Assembly (NCBI RefSeq): GCF_902764455.1
Contig: NZ_CACWVY010000002.1
Coordinates: forward strand, 1-64,000
Origin: an uncultured Methanobrevibacter sp.
GTDB lineage: Archaea; Methanobacteriota; Methanobacteria; Methanobacteriales; Methanobacteriaceae
Length of the DNA stretch: 64,000 nucleotides
Reading direction: 5' to 3'
Part shown: positions 21,005 through 30,744 of the stretch, piece by piece
Position numbering within the stretch: position 1 is the first letter of the stretch
Layout: each line of letters begins with the position of its first letter
The notes under the pieces: generated by a model
Databases searched by the model: none
What the model was told of the DNA's origin: nothing
What the model saw: only the letters and a program-made list of their open reading frames with translations
Position numbers and translations under genes: made by a program

Positions 21005-22135
21005 TTAGTTTCCTCCTTTCTTATCAATTACATCCAAGATTTCATCAGGAGTTGGCAACAGACCTCCAATAACTCCCAATAAATGAACATTAGCGTCTCT
21101 TTTAAGTACACGGTCAACTTCATAATACATTTGACCTAAATTCATTTCTACTACAATAACATCATCAGCATTTGCAGTCAGTTCCTTCAACTGTTCTTCA
21201 GGGAACGGCCATGGAGTGTCTATTTTAACATAACCCACTTTTTTACCGTCAGCTCTTGCTTTTCTTGTTGCTTCAACAACAGACCTTACAGGAGCCCCAT
21301 AAGAAACAAGAATAATGTCTGCATCTTCACAATGTTCTGATTTGACAGAGCAGATTTTGTCTCTGTTATTTAAAACCTTATCACAAATTCTTTGAACAAG
21401 CTTATCATGAGTTTCAGGATTGTTAGTGTCAGGATAACCTCTTTCATCGTGAGTAAGGCCGGTTACGTGAATATTGAATCCGTCACCAAATGACGGCATA
21501 GGATTTGTACCGTTTTCAACATTTTCAAACGGCAAGTAATTGTCTGTTTTTTCTGGTCTTTTTCTAGGAACGATTTCAATATCGTCCTCTACGATTATTT
21601 TTTCCCTCATGTGCCCAATAACTTCATCAGCCATTACAAATACTGGACATCTGAATTGTTCTGCTAAATTAAATGCTTTGATTGTGAAATCAAAAAATTC
21701 CTGTACGCTTGAAGGAGATAACGCAATAGGTTCATAATCCCCGTGAGATCCCCAACGTGCCTGCATCATATCCCCCTGTGCGGCCATGGTTGGTTGAGCT
21801 GTTGAAGGAGAACCCCTTTGAACATTGACAATGACTATCGGAGTTTCGCTTATGAATGCATAACCTATATTTTCCTGCATTAAAGAAATACCCGGACCTG
21901 ATGTTGCAGTCATTGATTTGGTTCCTCCCCAAGAAGCACCGATGATAGCACCCGCAGAAGCAATTTCATCTTCCATTTGAACAAATGAACCGCTGACTTT
22001 TGGCAATTCTCTTGCTAAAGTTTCTGCAACCTCGGTAGAAGGAGTAATTGGATAACCTGCAAAAAATCGGCAGCCCGCAGCTATTGCTCCTTTAGCACAT
22101 GCTTCATTTCCTTGAATAAAAAATTCTTCAGCCAT
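21005..22135 (-). CDS. korA: 2-oxoglutarate ferredoxin oxidoreductase, alpha subunit
   Basis: 376 aa. GNEACAKGAIAAGCRFFAGYPITPSTE is the start of the pyrimidine-binding domain (split here: GNEACAKGAI, GYPITPSTE). TATSGPGISLM and NVQRGSPSTAQPT are conserved in KorA-type alpha subunits. With KorBCD the enzyme carboxylates succinyl-CoA to 2-oxoglutarate using reduced ferredoxin, the end of the incomplete reductive TCA cycle. Confidence 0.97.
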   Translation of the reverse strand: MAEEFFIQGNEACAKGAIAAGCRFFAGYPITPSTEVAETLARELPKVSGSFVQMEDEIASAGAIIGASWGGTKSMTATSGPGISLMQENIGYAFISETPIVIVNVQRGSPSTAQPTMAAQGDMMQARWGSHGDYEPIALSPSSVQEFFDFTIKAFNLAEQFRCPVFVMADEVIGHMREKIIVEDDIEIVPRKRPEKTDNYLPFENVENGTNPMPSFGDGFNIHVTGLTHDERGYPDTNNPETHDKLVQRICDKVLNNRDKICSVKSEHCEDADIILVSYGAPVRSVVEATRKARADGKKVGYVKIDTPWPFPEEQLKELTANADDVIVVEMNLGQMYYEVDRVLKRDANVHLLGVIGGLLPTPDEILDVIDKKGGN

Positions 22136-22143
22136 TTTAACAC

Positions 22144-22410
22144 CTACTTTCTCCCTTTTGTGAAATTAGGATTAAAGTTAATATCATTACCATCTTTCAT
22201 CCACCAGTTTTCAGGCATGTCCACGGTAATAGCCTGGTCAGGACATGCAACTTCACATGTACCGCATTTGTTGCATCTCTCTTCGAACTTGACAAAAGGC
22301 AATTGTACTCCTTTTTTGTTAACATCCGGAGATATTGCATATACGTTCTGAGAACACATGAATAAGCAAAGATGACATCCTTTACACAAATTTTCATCAA
22401 TAATAATCAA
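22144..22410 (-). CDS. korD: 2-oxoglutarate ferredoxin oxidoreductase, delta (ferredoxin) subunit
   Basis: Small 2x[4Fe-4S] electron-transfer subunit. The two clusters are CKGCHLCLFMC and CNKCGTCEVACP. Two starts are possible: an ATG at 22437, or a TTG at 22410 with AGGAG 8 nt upstream, giving MIIIDENLCKGC, which matches the usual KorD N-terminus. The TTG (88 aa) is preferred. It is first in the kor operon and divergent from fumB. Confidence 0.93.
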   Translation of the reverse strand: MIIIDENLCKGCHLCLFMCSQNVYAISPDVNKKGVQLPFVKFEERCNKCGTCEVACPDQAITVDMPENWWMKDGNDINFNPNFTKGRK

Positions 22411-22548
22411 TTTATAATCTCCTAATATATTTATCATAAATAAATATAGAATGTATTATATCTATGTTAATAAACATTTAAATAACTTGTGAAAAACAGG
22501 GATAAATTCAAAAATTTTAAAATTATAAAAAAATAAAATATTATCCAT

Positions 22549-23040
22549 ATGATAAAATTGACTACACCAATCACGGACGATGAACTTGAAAATCTTAATG
22601 TAGGCGATAAGATTTCAATTTCAGGAACTATCTACACAGGCCGTGATGCTGCTCTGCCGCAGCTTGTCAGACTAATTGAAAAAGATGACGTGCCATTTGA
22701 ATTAGAGGGATCAGTCATCATGCATACCGCATTCAGCGATGCAGGAATTGCTCCAACAACAAGCAGCAAAGTGGAAATCGAATCAACTATTCCAAAATTA
22801 AGCGAAAGCGGCGTTAAAATCCATATCGGTAAAGGAATGTTAAGCGATGAAAGTGCGGAAGCACTGAATAAAAACAATTCAATTTTTGTAATAACTCCAC
22901 CTGTTGCAGCATTGCTTACAAATAAGGTGCTTGAAAAAAAATGTGTTTTATTTGAATGGGAAGGAATTGAAGCAATGTATGAGCTGAAAGTGAAAGACAT
23001 TCCAGGAATTATAGCCATCCATAAAAATAAAAAAATATAG
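22549..23040 (+). CDS. fumB: Fumarate hydratase (class I), beta subunit
   Basis: 163-aa C-terminal-type subunit of the two-subunit Fe-S fumarase. GDKISISGTIYTGRDAALPQL and GMLSDESAEAL match the family (GRDAA is a typical motif). It supplies fumarate for the reductive TCA branch whose last steps are encoded by the divergent kor-suc operon. TTATAAAAAA about 20 bp upstream and no Shine-Dalgarno suggest a leaderless message. The alpha subunit is elsewhere. Confidence 0.94.
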   Translation: MIKLTTPITDDELENLNVGDKISISGTIYTGRDAALPQLVRLIEKDDVPFELEGSVIMHTAFSDAGIAPTTSSKVEIESTIPKLSESGVKIHIGKGMLSDESAEALNKNNSIFVITPPVAALLTNKVLEKKCVLFEWEGIEAMYELKVKDIPGIIAIHKNKKI

Positions 23041-23054
23041 GATAAGCATAATAA

Positions 23055-24365
23055 CTAAATTATGCTTATTTCATCAACCAATACTTTATCCTCTTCGTTC
23101 ATCTCTTTTTTACCCTTGAATACATCAACATCCATAGAGTTGTTTTTAAATGCCACAATAATGGTACATATTGCATCACCAGCAACATTTACTGCAGTTC
23201 TGAACATGTCCAGGATATGGTCTATTCCAAAAATAATTCCGATTGCCTGAACAGGAATGCCTACAGAATTGAATACCATAGTTAATGTAATAAGACCAAC
23301 AGACGGAACACCGGCTGTTCCAATAGACGCCATTACGGCTGTGAAAATTACAGTTAAAAGTGCTGATGTTCCTAAATCCATACCATATGCCTGAGCTGCA
23401 AACATGACGGCAACTCCCTGCATGATTGAAGTTCCATCCATATTAATAGTTGCTCCCAGAGGAATTGTAAATGAAGAAACATCCTTTGAAACTCCCATCT
23501 CGGCTAATTTTTCCAAATTCAACGGGATTGTAGCATTTGAAGTTGAAGATGAAAATGCGAAAAACATGACTGAAATGAATTTTTTAAAGAATGTTATCGG
23601 ATTCAGTCTTGTGAAAATAACAAGCAAGAACGGATAGACTATGAATGCCTGAATCGCCAATCCAAGTAAAACACATGAAATATATTTTCCCAAAGGAAGC
23701 AAACCATCAAATCCTAATCCTGCAAATGTTCTGGCCATCAAACAGAAAATACCAATTGGAGCAAATTTCATGACTATGGAAGTCATCTCCATCATGATCC
23801 TGTTTCCTTGATTGAAAAAAGTATTAATAACATCAGTTTCTTCCCTTAATTTAGCCAATATTACCCCAATGAGCAATCCAAAAATAATTACAGGGATCAT
23901 ATCTCCACTTGCAAGAGAATTTAAAGGATTGTCAGGAACCATATTCAAAATTGTATCAGTCATTGTCTGATTAAGAGTAACATTTCCCGCTTGAGAGGTT
24001 ACAGCCATGTTTAAACCCACACCAGGTTTAATTAACATACCTATTCCAAGAGCAATTGTAACAGCTAATGCAGTAGTTATAAGATAAATAAGAATTGTTC
24101 TCCCACCAATTGTACCAATTTTTCGTATATCCGAAATTGATGACGCACCGACAACAATCGAACAGAAAACAAGAGGTACAACAAGCATTTTCATTAATTT
24201 AATAAATAAATTTCCACCCAAATAAAAAACATTATCTACAAGAATAATATTTTTAAAAAATGAATCAGGTACAAAAAAATTAAGTATCAGACCAGTGGCC
24301 ATACCTAAAATCATCCCAATCAATATCCAATTACTGAGACTTATACCCTTCTGTCTTCCAAACAT
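23055..24365 (-). CDS. Dicarboxylate/amino acid:cation symporter (DAACS family)
   Basis: 436-aa membrane transporter of the glutamate/dicarboxylate symporter family. The serine-rich re-entrant loop (FAFSSSTSNATIPLNLEKL) and NMDGTSIMQGVAVMF are the substrate- and cation-binding signatures, and about eight hydrophobic segments precede and surround them. The substrate could be glutamate, aspartate, succinate or fumarate. It converges on fumB with 14 bp between stops, and a link to C4-dicarboxylate metabolism is possible. Confidence 0.93.
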   Translation of the reverse strand: MFGRQKGISLSNWILIGMILGMATGLILNFFVPDSFFKNIILVDNVFYLGGNLFIKLMKMLVVPLVFCSIVVGASSISDIRKIGTIGGRTILIYLITTALAVTIALGIGMLIKPGVGLNMAVTSQAGNVTLNQTMTDTILNMVPDNPLNSLASGDMIPVIIFGLLIGVILAKLREETDVINTFFNQGNRIMMEMTSIVMKFAPIGIFCLMARTFAGLGFDGLLPLGKYISCVLLGLAIQAFIVYPFLLVIFTRLNPITFFKKFISVMFFAFSSSTSNATIPLNLEKLAEMGVSKDVSSFTIPLGATINMDGTSIMQGVAVMFAAQAYGMDLGTSALLTVIFTAVMASIGTAGVPSVGLITLTMVFNSVGIPVQAIGIIFGIDHILDMFRTAVNVAGDAICTIIVAFKNNSMDVDVFKGKKEMNEEDKVLVDEISII

Positions 24366-24511
24366 TATTTTTCTCCTTATAAATTATATAATATAAGTTA
24401 TATTTTATATAGAATATAATATTTTAGGGCAAAACAGTGTGAAAAAAATAGTAAAAAAAGAGGGAGTTAATAATTATTCAAAAAAAAGTAAAAGAAAAGT
24501 TATTGAATAAC

Positions 24512-25246
24512 TTATTCTTCATCTTCTTCGTCGTCGGATTCTTCTCTTTTCTCGAATTCATCGACGAAGTTAACTTTGGTAATATCTTCGATATTATCCC
24601 AGATGTCTTTAGCTATTCTGAATCTTGCAAAGGTAACGTCCATGTAAGATTGTTGGTCGAATTTAGCCATTTCATCTAATTTGATGTTTGCAACACCATC
24701 AACGATGTTAATTTCAGTTTTATCAATATCAACATTAGGATTGGAGTAGTGTAACTCAATCATACTTTTGATTTTTTCTTCTTCATCAGAAATGATTTCA
24801 GTAACTTCAACATCGTAAACTAAGTCTTTTCCTGCTAATTCGTGGTTGAAGTCCACTTTTACTCTTCCACCATTGACAGTTAAGATTTTACCAGATGTTC
24901 CTTCAGATTGAATTCTCATACCAGGAACAGGAGTCATGCCTTGTTTTTTGAATTCTTTCATAGGGACTAATTGAATTAATTTAGGATCCCTTGGTCCAAA
25001 TGCACTGTCAGAATCAACTTCAATGTGTTTGGTGTCTCCTTCTTCTAAACCAATGATTGCTTCTTCGATTGCAGGTAATAAATGGTTTCCACCAACAACA
25101 ATTGGAATTGGTTTGTAAGTTTTATTTTCATCAAAAATACCTGTTTCCTGTGCAATTTCATCATAAGTAGTATCAAATACGTCTTCAGTTTCTTTTATTT
25201 TACCAGTAAAGTTTACTCTTACAAAATCTCCGTTATCTATAGCCAT
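24512..25246 (-). CDS. FKBP-type peptidyl-prolyl cis-trans isomerase (SlyD-like)
   Basis: 244 aa. The FKBP core ([21 protein letters not shown]..., [15 protein letters not shown]) contains an inserted IF domain ([18 protein letters not shown] to [18 protein letters not shown]), the archaeal long-FKBP layout. A further ~100-residue C-terminal domain and an acidic tail ([10 protein letters not shown]) follow. It acts as a folding catalyst and chaperone in the cytoplasm. The ATG after AAGGAGCTATTATT is the start; an upstream ATG 25 codons earlier has no site. Confidence 0.94.
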   Translation of the reverse strand: MAIDNGDFVRVNFTGKIKETEDVFDTTYDEIAQETGIFDENKTYKPIPIVVGGNHLLPAIEEAIIGLEEGDTKHIEVDSDSAFGPRDPKLIQLVPMKEFKKQGMTPVPGMRIQSEGTSGKILTVNGGRVKVDFNHELAGKDLVYDVEVTEIISDEEEKIKSMIELHYSNPNVDIDKTEINIVDGVANIKLDEMAKFDQQSYMDVTFARFRIAKDIWDNIEDITKVNFVDEFEKREESDDEEDEE

Positions 25247-25385
25247 AATAATAGCTCCTTTATAATTTTGATTAAATAATTTGTTAAGAAATATAACACT
25301 AATAATTTTAGTAACCATCATTTATTAAAGTTTTGTTTAATAGCAACATTAGTGTAAAAAATAGATGTAATTTAAAAAAATAAAA

Positions 25386-27731
25386 TTAAAATGGAAGACT
25401 TACATATCTGCTGTGCAATCCGTATGTATGAGTATTCCAATTTTTAATTTTACCCAAGGAATTTCCATAGCTAATCGGATCACCGGCAAACCATGTTGTA
25501 CCAATTAAAACCTGAGTCCAGACATGACCATACCAATGCTGGCCAAAGAAGCATGTTCCATGAACGTATCTGGCCTTCAAACCAGCTGTCCTATACATTG
25601 AAATCAATAAATGAGACTGGTCAACACAATTACCTCTTTTAGCATTTAATGTGCCTGTTGCACCATGTTTGGTGTCATAATAATAACTATATCTAACATT
25701 ATCCCTTACATAGTTGAAAATTGCCTTAGCCTTATCCATATCACTTGTTAAACCACTAGTCAATGATTTAACCAAGGATTTAATTTTAGGGGCATTAACC
25801 TGACAATGACTTGATGGCTGGAGATATTCATTTGAATAATATCCTTCATCTTTCACATTAAGTCCGCCGCCATATTTGGAAGATTTGACATTGATATTTT
25901 TAGATATTGAAACCGGAAGATAATCATTGCTTCCAATAAAACTGACTGAAATCTCGTATTTACCTGAAGGCACCTTGGTTTTTATGGCAGCATATCCATC
26001 TGATGAGGTTTTGACATTGTAGGTTTTACTACCTACTGTCCATATTATTTTCCCACCTGAAACAGGCGTTCCATCAGAATTGACCAGTAACACTCCAAAT
26101 GATTGTAAATCATTATTATATACACCACCACATTCCCATGTAAGTTTAGGATTGCTTCTTTTAAAAACATCAATATCACATGATCCTGAAGCTGCCTTCA
26201 CAATGGAATCTGCAGGAGCAGTAAAATTAACAGTATAATTGCCGATATCCAAATTAATTGGAATTGAAGCAATTCCTCCATTATCCGTTGTTGCCAAGTA
26301 AGTCTGATTTGCAACATTAAAAGACACAGTCTTTTTGGCCAAAGGAACATTGCCTGCCTTGAAAATAACCTTAAATAAGCTGCCTGCACCATAACCGAAA
26401 GATTTCAGCCCTTTGACACTCAGTTGAGTGTCATTGGTTTTAAGTACAGTAACGGAAGTTGTCATTTTAACCGGCTTGAAAAATTTATCTCCCACATACC
26501 AGTAATCAACAGCGAAAATGCCCTCAGTTACAGGCAAGTTAAAATTAACAACACCTTTACTATCAGTGCTCCTGTAATATGTTTTTTCATTGATTTTGAT
26601 TCTTATGGACTTTCCGACATTGGAATCTCCACCCAAACTGGTTGAGAACTTGATTTTAACATTTTTACTGCCATTTGGAAGTATAATATAATCATCAGGA
26701 ACATTAACAGACAATTTAGTGGTTGCAATATTATAAATCTTAACGGTACTGGTCTGTGACAACCCGTCATTATTATATGAAGTCACAGCATATGTTCCTT
26801 TTTTAAAGGCATTGAAAGACAATTTTATCTTGCCGTATTGATTTGTTTTGTAGTAATATACTTTGGAATTGATTTTGACTTTAACCTGCTTTTTGACCAA
26901 TGCCTTTCCGTTGCTTTTCAAAAATTTCACAACAAAGCTTTTGCTGTCTCCCCTTACCTTTTTAAGATCAGAAGCACTGACGGTTGTTAAAATTTTAAAA
27001 GTAGTTGTTAACTGCTCGCCAGTGACAGGATTAGTTGCGGTTACCTTATATGTGCCAGGTTTAAGATTTATTGCAAGGCTTGCAACACCGTTGGCATCGG
27101 TTTTTCGGGTGTATTTTTTCCCGTTGACCGTTATTGCAACATTTTTATTCTTTAATGCTTTCCCATTTGAGTCCAGATATGTTGCCTGATAATTTTTACT
27201 TCCCTTATAATATTTTGTAACATCCTTTGCCGTGATGGTATTTAATAGCTTAACCTGACCTGACAGGTTATTGCTGGCATTGAAATTGTCATCACCTGCA
27301 AAATAGGCAGTTGCAAGATAACTTCCAGGATTCAATTTCAGATTAACACTTGCAACACCATTGGAACTAGTATTTACAGAATATTCTACATTATTTATTG
27401 AGAAAGTAACTGTTTTATTAGCCAAGGATTCACCAGTGTTTGAATCAATTAGAGTTACCTCATAATTTCCACCATAATATGTCTTGGATGTTGGTGATGT
27501 CAATTCTGTCCGGTTTTTTTGCTCCTCTGCACCATCATTAATTACAGATTCTCCATCAATTTTCAATAGAGCATCATCTTTAATAAAAAAGGTAGAATCA
27601 TCATTAGAATTCAATATGGTTTCATTTACATCACCTGCATGAATAGAACTGAGTGAAATAAATAAAATCAATAACAATAACCCTGCAAAAGATATTCTTT
27701 TAGCTAAATTAAATGAATTCATTTTAATCAT
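25386..27731 (-). CDS. Secreted Ig-like-repeat protein with C-terminal transglutaminase-like domain
   Basis: 781 aa. A signal peptide (LLLLILFISLSSIHAGDV) is followed by an acidic linker and about six ~85-residue Ig-like repeats, each with a G(V/G)ASI-type and PG(T/S)Y-type signature (residues ~80-610). The last ~150 residues are a transglutaminase/cysteine-protease fold with Cys in RGNCVDQSHLL, His in YGHVW and Asp in AGDPISYG. Methanobrevibacter adhesin-like proteins and pseudomurein peptidases share such C-terminal triads, so it probably works on the cell surface, on cell-wall peptide or on bound protein. Substrate is unknown. A TATA box 24-33 bp upstream of the first ATG suggests leaderless expression. 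Confidence 0.85.
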   Translation of the reverse strand: MIKMNSFNLAKRISFAGLLLLILFISLSSIHAGDVNETILNSNDDSTFFIKDDALLKIDGESVINDGAEEQKNRTELTSPTSKTYYGGNYEVTLIDSNTGESLANKTVTFSINNVEYSVNTSSNGVASVNLKLNPGSYLATAYFAGDDNFNASNNLSGQVKLLNTITAKDVTKYYKGSKNYQATYLDSNGKALKNKNVAITVNGKKYTRKTDANGVASLAINLKPGTYKVTATNPVTGEQLTTTFKILTTVSASDLKKVRGDSKSFVVKFLKSNGKALVKKQVKVKINSKVYYYKTNQYGKIKLSFNAFKKGTYAVTSYNNDGLSQTSTVKIYNIATTKLSVNVPDDYIILPNGSKNVKIKFSTSLGGDSNVGKSIRIKINEKTYYRSTDSKGVVNFNLPVTEGIFAVDYWYVGDKFFKPVKMTTSVTVLKTNDTQLSVKGLKSFGYGAGSLFKVIFKAGNVPLAKKTVSFNVANQTYLATTDNGGIASIPINLDIGNYTVNFTAPADSIVKAASGSCDIDVFKRSNPKLTWECGGVYNNDLQSFGVLLVNSDGTPVSGGKIIWTVGSKTYNVKTSSDGYAAIKTKVPSGKYEISVSFIGSNDYLPVSISKNINVKSSKYGGGLNVKDEGYYSNEYLQPSSHCQVNAPKIKSLVKSLTSGLTSDMDKAKAIFNYVRDNVRYSYYYDTKHGATGTLNAKRGNCVDQSHLLISMYRTAGLKARYVHGTCFFGQHWYGHVWTQVLIGTTWFAGDPISYGNSLGKIKNWNTHTYGLHSRYVSLPF

Positions 27732-28085
27732 ATTAATTTTATATTATTTGAAATAATTTATATAGTTTAATTTAATTTTAGAATTTAGAAATTGAACCCA
27801 TATATCTTTCACTGAATTCGCCAAAAAGGCATTAACTGAAATATTATTTGCAAAATCACTTGATAGTGCTTAAAGTTTAAAAAAGAAAAAAAATTATGAT
27901 TATCTGATAAAACTTAATATCAATCAAGATTATGCTGTTCAAATTATAATTAAGTTCCAAAAAGCCAAATGATTAAGAAGCATTCTTACACCTATAGATA
28001 AAAACTGTTTAAATTGACAACCGAATAATACTTGTCAGATGCTCTCGGCAAAATGCTATTATTTATAAAAAATATATTATATTTC
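27732..28085. other. Divergent promoter region
   Basis: 354 bp between the transglutaminase-like gene and the DUF763 gene. Minus-strand TATATAAATT lies at 27755-27764 for the former, and plus-strand TTTATAAA at 28062-28069 for the latter. The middle part is AT-rich with no convincing gene, RNA or repeat. Confidence 0.5.
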
Positions 28086-29180
28086 ATGCAAAGAAGAGGC
28101 GCAGTCAATTTACCACTACATGGAGGACATCCTCCAAAATGGTTGTTTACAAGAATGGTAGACCTGTCAGGAGCGCTAGCTTCAGTTATCATTGAAGAGT
28201 ACAGCATATCCGAATTTTTAAATCGTATTTCCAATCCTTACTGGTTTCAGGCATTTTCCTGCGTTTTAGGTTTTGACTGGCATTCTTCCGGAACCACAAC
28301 AACCACACTTGGAGCGCTGAAAGCATCACTTGACCCAGAAGAGCATGGAATTTATTTAACCGGAGGAAAAGGTGCCAAATCCAGAAAAACACCGCAAGGT
28401 ATTGAGCATGCAGGAGAAGTGTTCAACCTAAAGACAAAAACAACCGAAAAGCTGGTTGAGACAAGCAAACTGTCTGCAAAAATCGATAATTCCTGTATTC
28501 AGGATGGATACACTTTATATCAGCATAATTTTTTTGTTACAGAAAAGGGAGACTGGGCTGTCGTCCAGCAGGGCCTAAACACAGAAAACAAGTATGCCCG
28601 AAGGTATCACTGGCTTGGAAGTGAAGTTGAAGATCTGCTAAATGACCCTCACAGCGGAATTTCATGTGACCAAATGACTCCTCAAACATTGAATATGCCT
28701 TCCGAAGAAAGCAAAGAGGCTCAAAAGATAAGTGTGGATTTAATTAATGACAATCCCAATCATTTAAGACAATATTTCAAAAGAAAAGACAATCAGTCAT
28801 TGCTGGAAGATTTTACCATGCCTGCACATCACCCCGTTTTGGACATGGACATTTCCGATAAGGAATTTGAAGTTTTAACAAAAGCATGGGAAATACAGCC
28901 TGAAAACTATGAAGAGCTTATACTGCTTCAGGGAATTGGGCCTAAAAAAATAAGAGCACTTGCATTAATATCTGACCTTGTCTACGGAGAGCCTGCAAGC
29001 TGGAAGGATCCTGTAAAATACAGTTTTACACATGGAGGAAAGGACGGTTTTCCATATCCTGTCGACAGAGAAGTCTATGACAATTCAATCGAAACTATAA
29101 GAGATGCTCTTGACCAGGCACGTATAAAAAAAGAAGAAAAATTGAAAGCCATCAAAAGACTGGATGACTTCATATCCTAA
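28086..29180 (+). CDS. DUF763 family protein
   Basis: 364-aa protein of an archaeal/bacterial family of unknown function. Family features visible are QRRGAVNLPLHGGHPPKWLF at the N-terminus, GKGAKSRKTPQGIE, CIQDGYTLYQHNFFV, and a helix-hairpin-helix-like LLQGIGPKKIRALALISDLV near the C-terminus that could bind DNA. The ATG giving MQRRG is chosen; TTTATAAA is 17-24 bp before it, so the message is probably leaderless. It overlaps the convergent aTrm56 gene by 4 bp. Confidence 0.9.
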   Translation: MQRRGAVNLPLHGGHPPKWLFTRMVDLSGALASVIIEEYSISEFLNRISNPYWFQAFSCVLGFDWHSSGTTTTTLGALKASLDPEEHGIYLTGGKGAKSRKTPQGIEHAGEVFNLKTKTTEKLVETSKLSAKIDNSCIQDGYTLYQHNFFVTEKGDWAVVQQGLNTENKYARRYHWLGSEVEDLLNDPHSGISCDQMTPQTLNMPSEESKEAQKISVDLINDNPNHLRQYFKRKDNQSLLEDFTMPAHHPVLDMDISDKEFEVLTKAWEIQPENYEELILLQGIGPKKIRALALISDLVYGEPASWKDPVKYSFTHGGKDGFPYPVDREVYDNSIETIRDALDQARIKKEEKLKAIKRLDDFIS

Positions 29181-29716
29181 CGATTTTCATTGTGGATATT
29201 AACGTTTTTTCCATGAGCAGTAGGAATGACTTCCAAAACAGGATTTTCAAATTCCAGTTCAAATTCCTTGCCGTCCATCAGAAGGTGCTGGAAAACTGCC
29301 AAAGATGACACTTCAGAGTGAGGCTGTGTTGTTACAGATACATTCCAGTCAGCTGCTTTATAGACTTTTCCAGGAACTTTGGCTCCACCAACAACTATTA
29401 AAATATCAGAACCGTCTTCACGAATTTCAGGAGCAACTTCATGAGCCTGTGAACCATACATTGTCAGGTGAACTACTTTTCCGCCATCAGCTTTCCATTT
29501 ATTAATAACACCCATGTAGCTTTCTGTGTATTCTATTTCAAAGTTTCCGCCGAATCTTGAAGCAGTATCCCTTACATTTTCCATAAGCTTATTGTCTCTT
29601 TCTCCTGCAAGGTAAATTTTGCTTGCTCCAAATGCACGTGCGGTCAAACATACATGAGTTGTTATACGAGTATCCCTTTTTAATCTGTGGTCCAATCTTA
29701 AAACATTAACATTCAT
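29177..29716 (-). CDS. tRNA (cytidine-56-2'-O)-methyltransferase aTrm56
   Basis: Archaeal SPOUT-family enzyme that 2'-O-methylates C56 in the T-loop of tRNA. 179 aa, the usual length. RLDHRLKRDTRITTHVCLTARAFGA is the family N-terminus (RLDHRLKRD, THVCLTARAFGA), and VVGGAKVPGKVYKAADWNVSV contains the SAM knot region. It converges on the DUF763 gene with a 4-bp overlap. Confidence 0.95.
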   Translation of the reverse strand: MNVNVLRLDHRLKRDTRITTHVCLTARAFGASKIYLAGERDNKLMENVRDTASRFGGNFEIEYTESYMGVINKWKADGGKVVHLTMYGSQAHEVAPEIREDGSDILIVVGGAKVPGKVYKAADWNVSVTTQPHSEVSSLAVFQHLLMDGKEFELEFENPVLEVIPTAHGKNVNIHNENR

Positions 29717-29765
29717 AATATCATTAATAGATTAAGCATGAAAATATATAATAATTTCTAAAAAA

Positions 29766-29877
29766 GATGAGATTACCACTGAAATCAAATTTGGGGAGGC
29801 AAATTCAATCAAATGAAATGATAATTGAAAATTAATGAAAATATGTTAATTGAGTTTGGAGAGTGGTAAATCTCATC
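29766..29877. repeat. Inverted-repeat-bounded 112-bp segment
   Basis: GATGAGATTACCACT at 29766-29780 is matched by AGTGGTAAATCTCATC at 29862-29877, an inverted repeat of 15 bases with one extra A. The ~80 bases between are AT-rich, with GGGGAGGC inside. It lies between the end of cobS and the start of aTrm56. It may be a long hairpin in the cobZ-cobS 3' region, a small RNA, or a MITE-like remnant. Confidence 0.45.
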
Positions 29878-29956
29878 AATACTACTTTTAAACATCATAT
29901 TATTTAAATTAATGCTTTTTAAAACTTCAATATTGATTTAGAGTTGTAAAATTGCT

Positions 29957-30739
29957 TTAAAAGTAGAATAACATGACTGCCATGAACAATAATGAAAACA
30001 GACGGCCAACTTCATTACTCATTCCAAGCACATCACCGTTCGCCAGAACAAAATTTCTCCTTGCAATGGCGGCAATTATTACACCTGAAATCATGGCACC
30101 CACAACACCTGCCAAACCTACATAACTGCCCAGAAGAAATGCAATAACCAAAATAACTGCTGTTGATGCAAAATAATTGACAGCATTGGTTTCATTTATA
30201 AAATAACTGCCTATTCCAGGAGTCAGAGGTTTTGAAAGAAGTGCAGTTGTAAGCAAAGATGTTTTAGCAGACATTTCACAGATTATTATTCCAAAAATGA
30301 AATGATAATCCAAAATGTTATAAAGACCTGCAATTGTCAGGCTGGCTACTAAAAATAATGTGGCAACACCACCTGACCCTACAGAAGAATCCTTCATGAC
30401 TCGGATTTTCTTTTCAGGAGTTCCATGAACCATAACCCCATCGGCCATGTCCATTACACCGTCAAGATGATTATATCCTGTGATAAGCATTAAAAATGCA
30501 TAAACAATGACTGCAGTGAAAAATGAATTCAGATGCAGCAAATCAAGAGAGACATATCCGCAAATAGCCGCCAGAATCCCGACAAATATATGTAAAAACG
30601 GCCAGCACCATGTGAGTTTGGTCATATATTCAATAGATGTAAATACATTAATCGGAAGAATTGTTGAGAATGTTAAAAGTCCTAAAAGAGACCTTACCGG
30701 TGAGAATTCCTCATCTTCAAAATAATCGTCATTTTCCAT
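29957..30739 (-). CDS. cobS: Adenosylcobinamide-GDP ribazoletransferase (cobalamin synthase)
   Basis: Membrane enzyme joining AdoCbi-GDP to alpha-ribazole(-phosphate) in the last steps of B12 assembly. 260 aa. The signature GYNHLDGVMDMADGVMVHG followed by KIRVMKDSSVGSGGV is diagnostic, with several hydrophobic segments after it. The ATG giving MENDDYFEDEEF is preferred. It lies 5 bp after cobZ, so the two are coupled. Corrinoids are essential for methanogen methyltransferases. Confidence 0.95.
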   Translation of the reverse strand: MENDDYFEDEEFSPVRSLLGLLTFSTILPINVFTSIEYMTKLTWCWPFLHIFVGILAAICGYVSLDLLHLNSFFTAVIVYAFLMLITGYNHLDGVMDMADGVMVHGTPEKKIRVMKDSSVGSGGVATLFLVASLTIAGLYNILDYHFIFGIIICEMSAKTSLLTTALLSKPLTPGIGSYFINETNAVNYFASTAVILVIAFLLGSYVGLAGVVGAMISGVIIAAIARRNFVLANGDVLGMSNEVGRLFSLLFMAVMLFYF

Positions 30740-30744
30740 AATTA

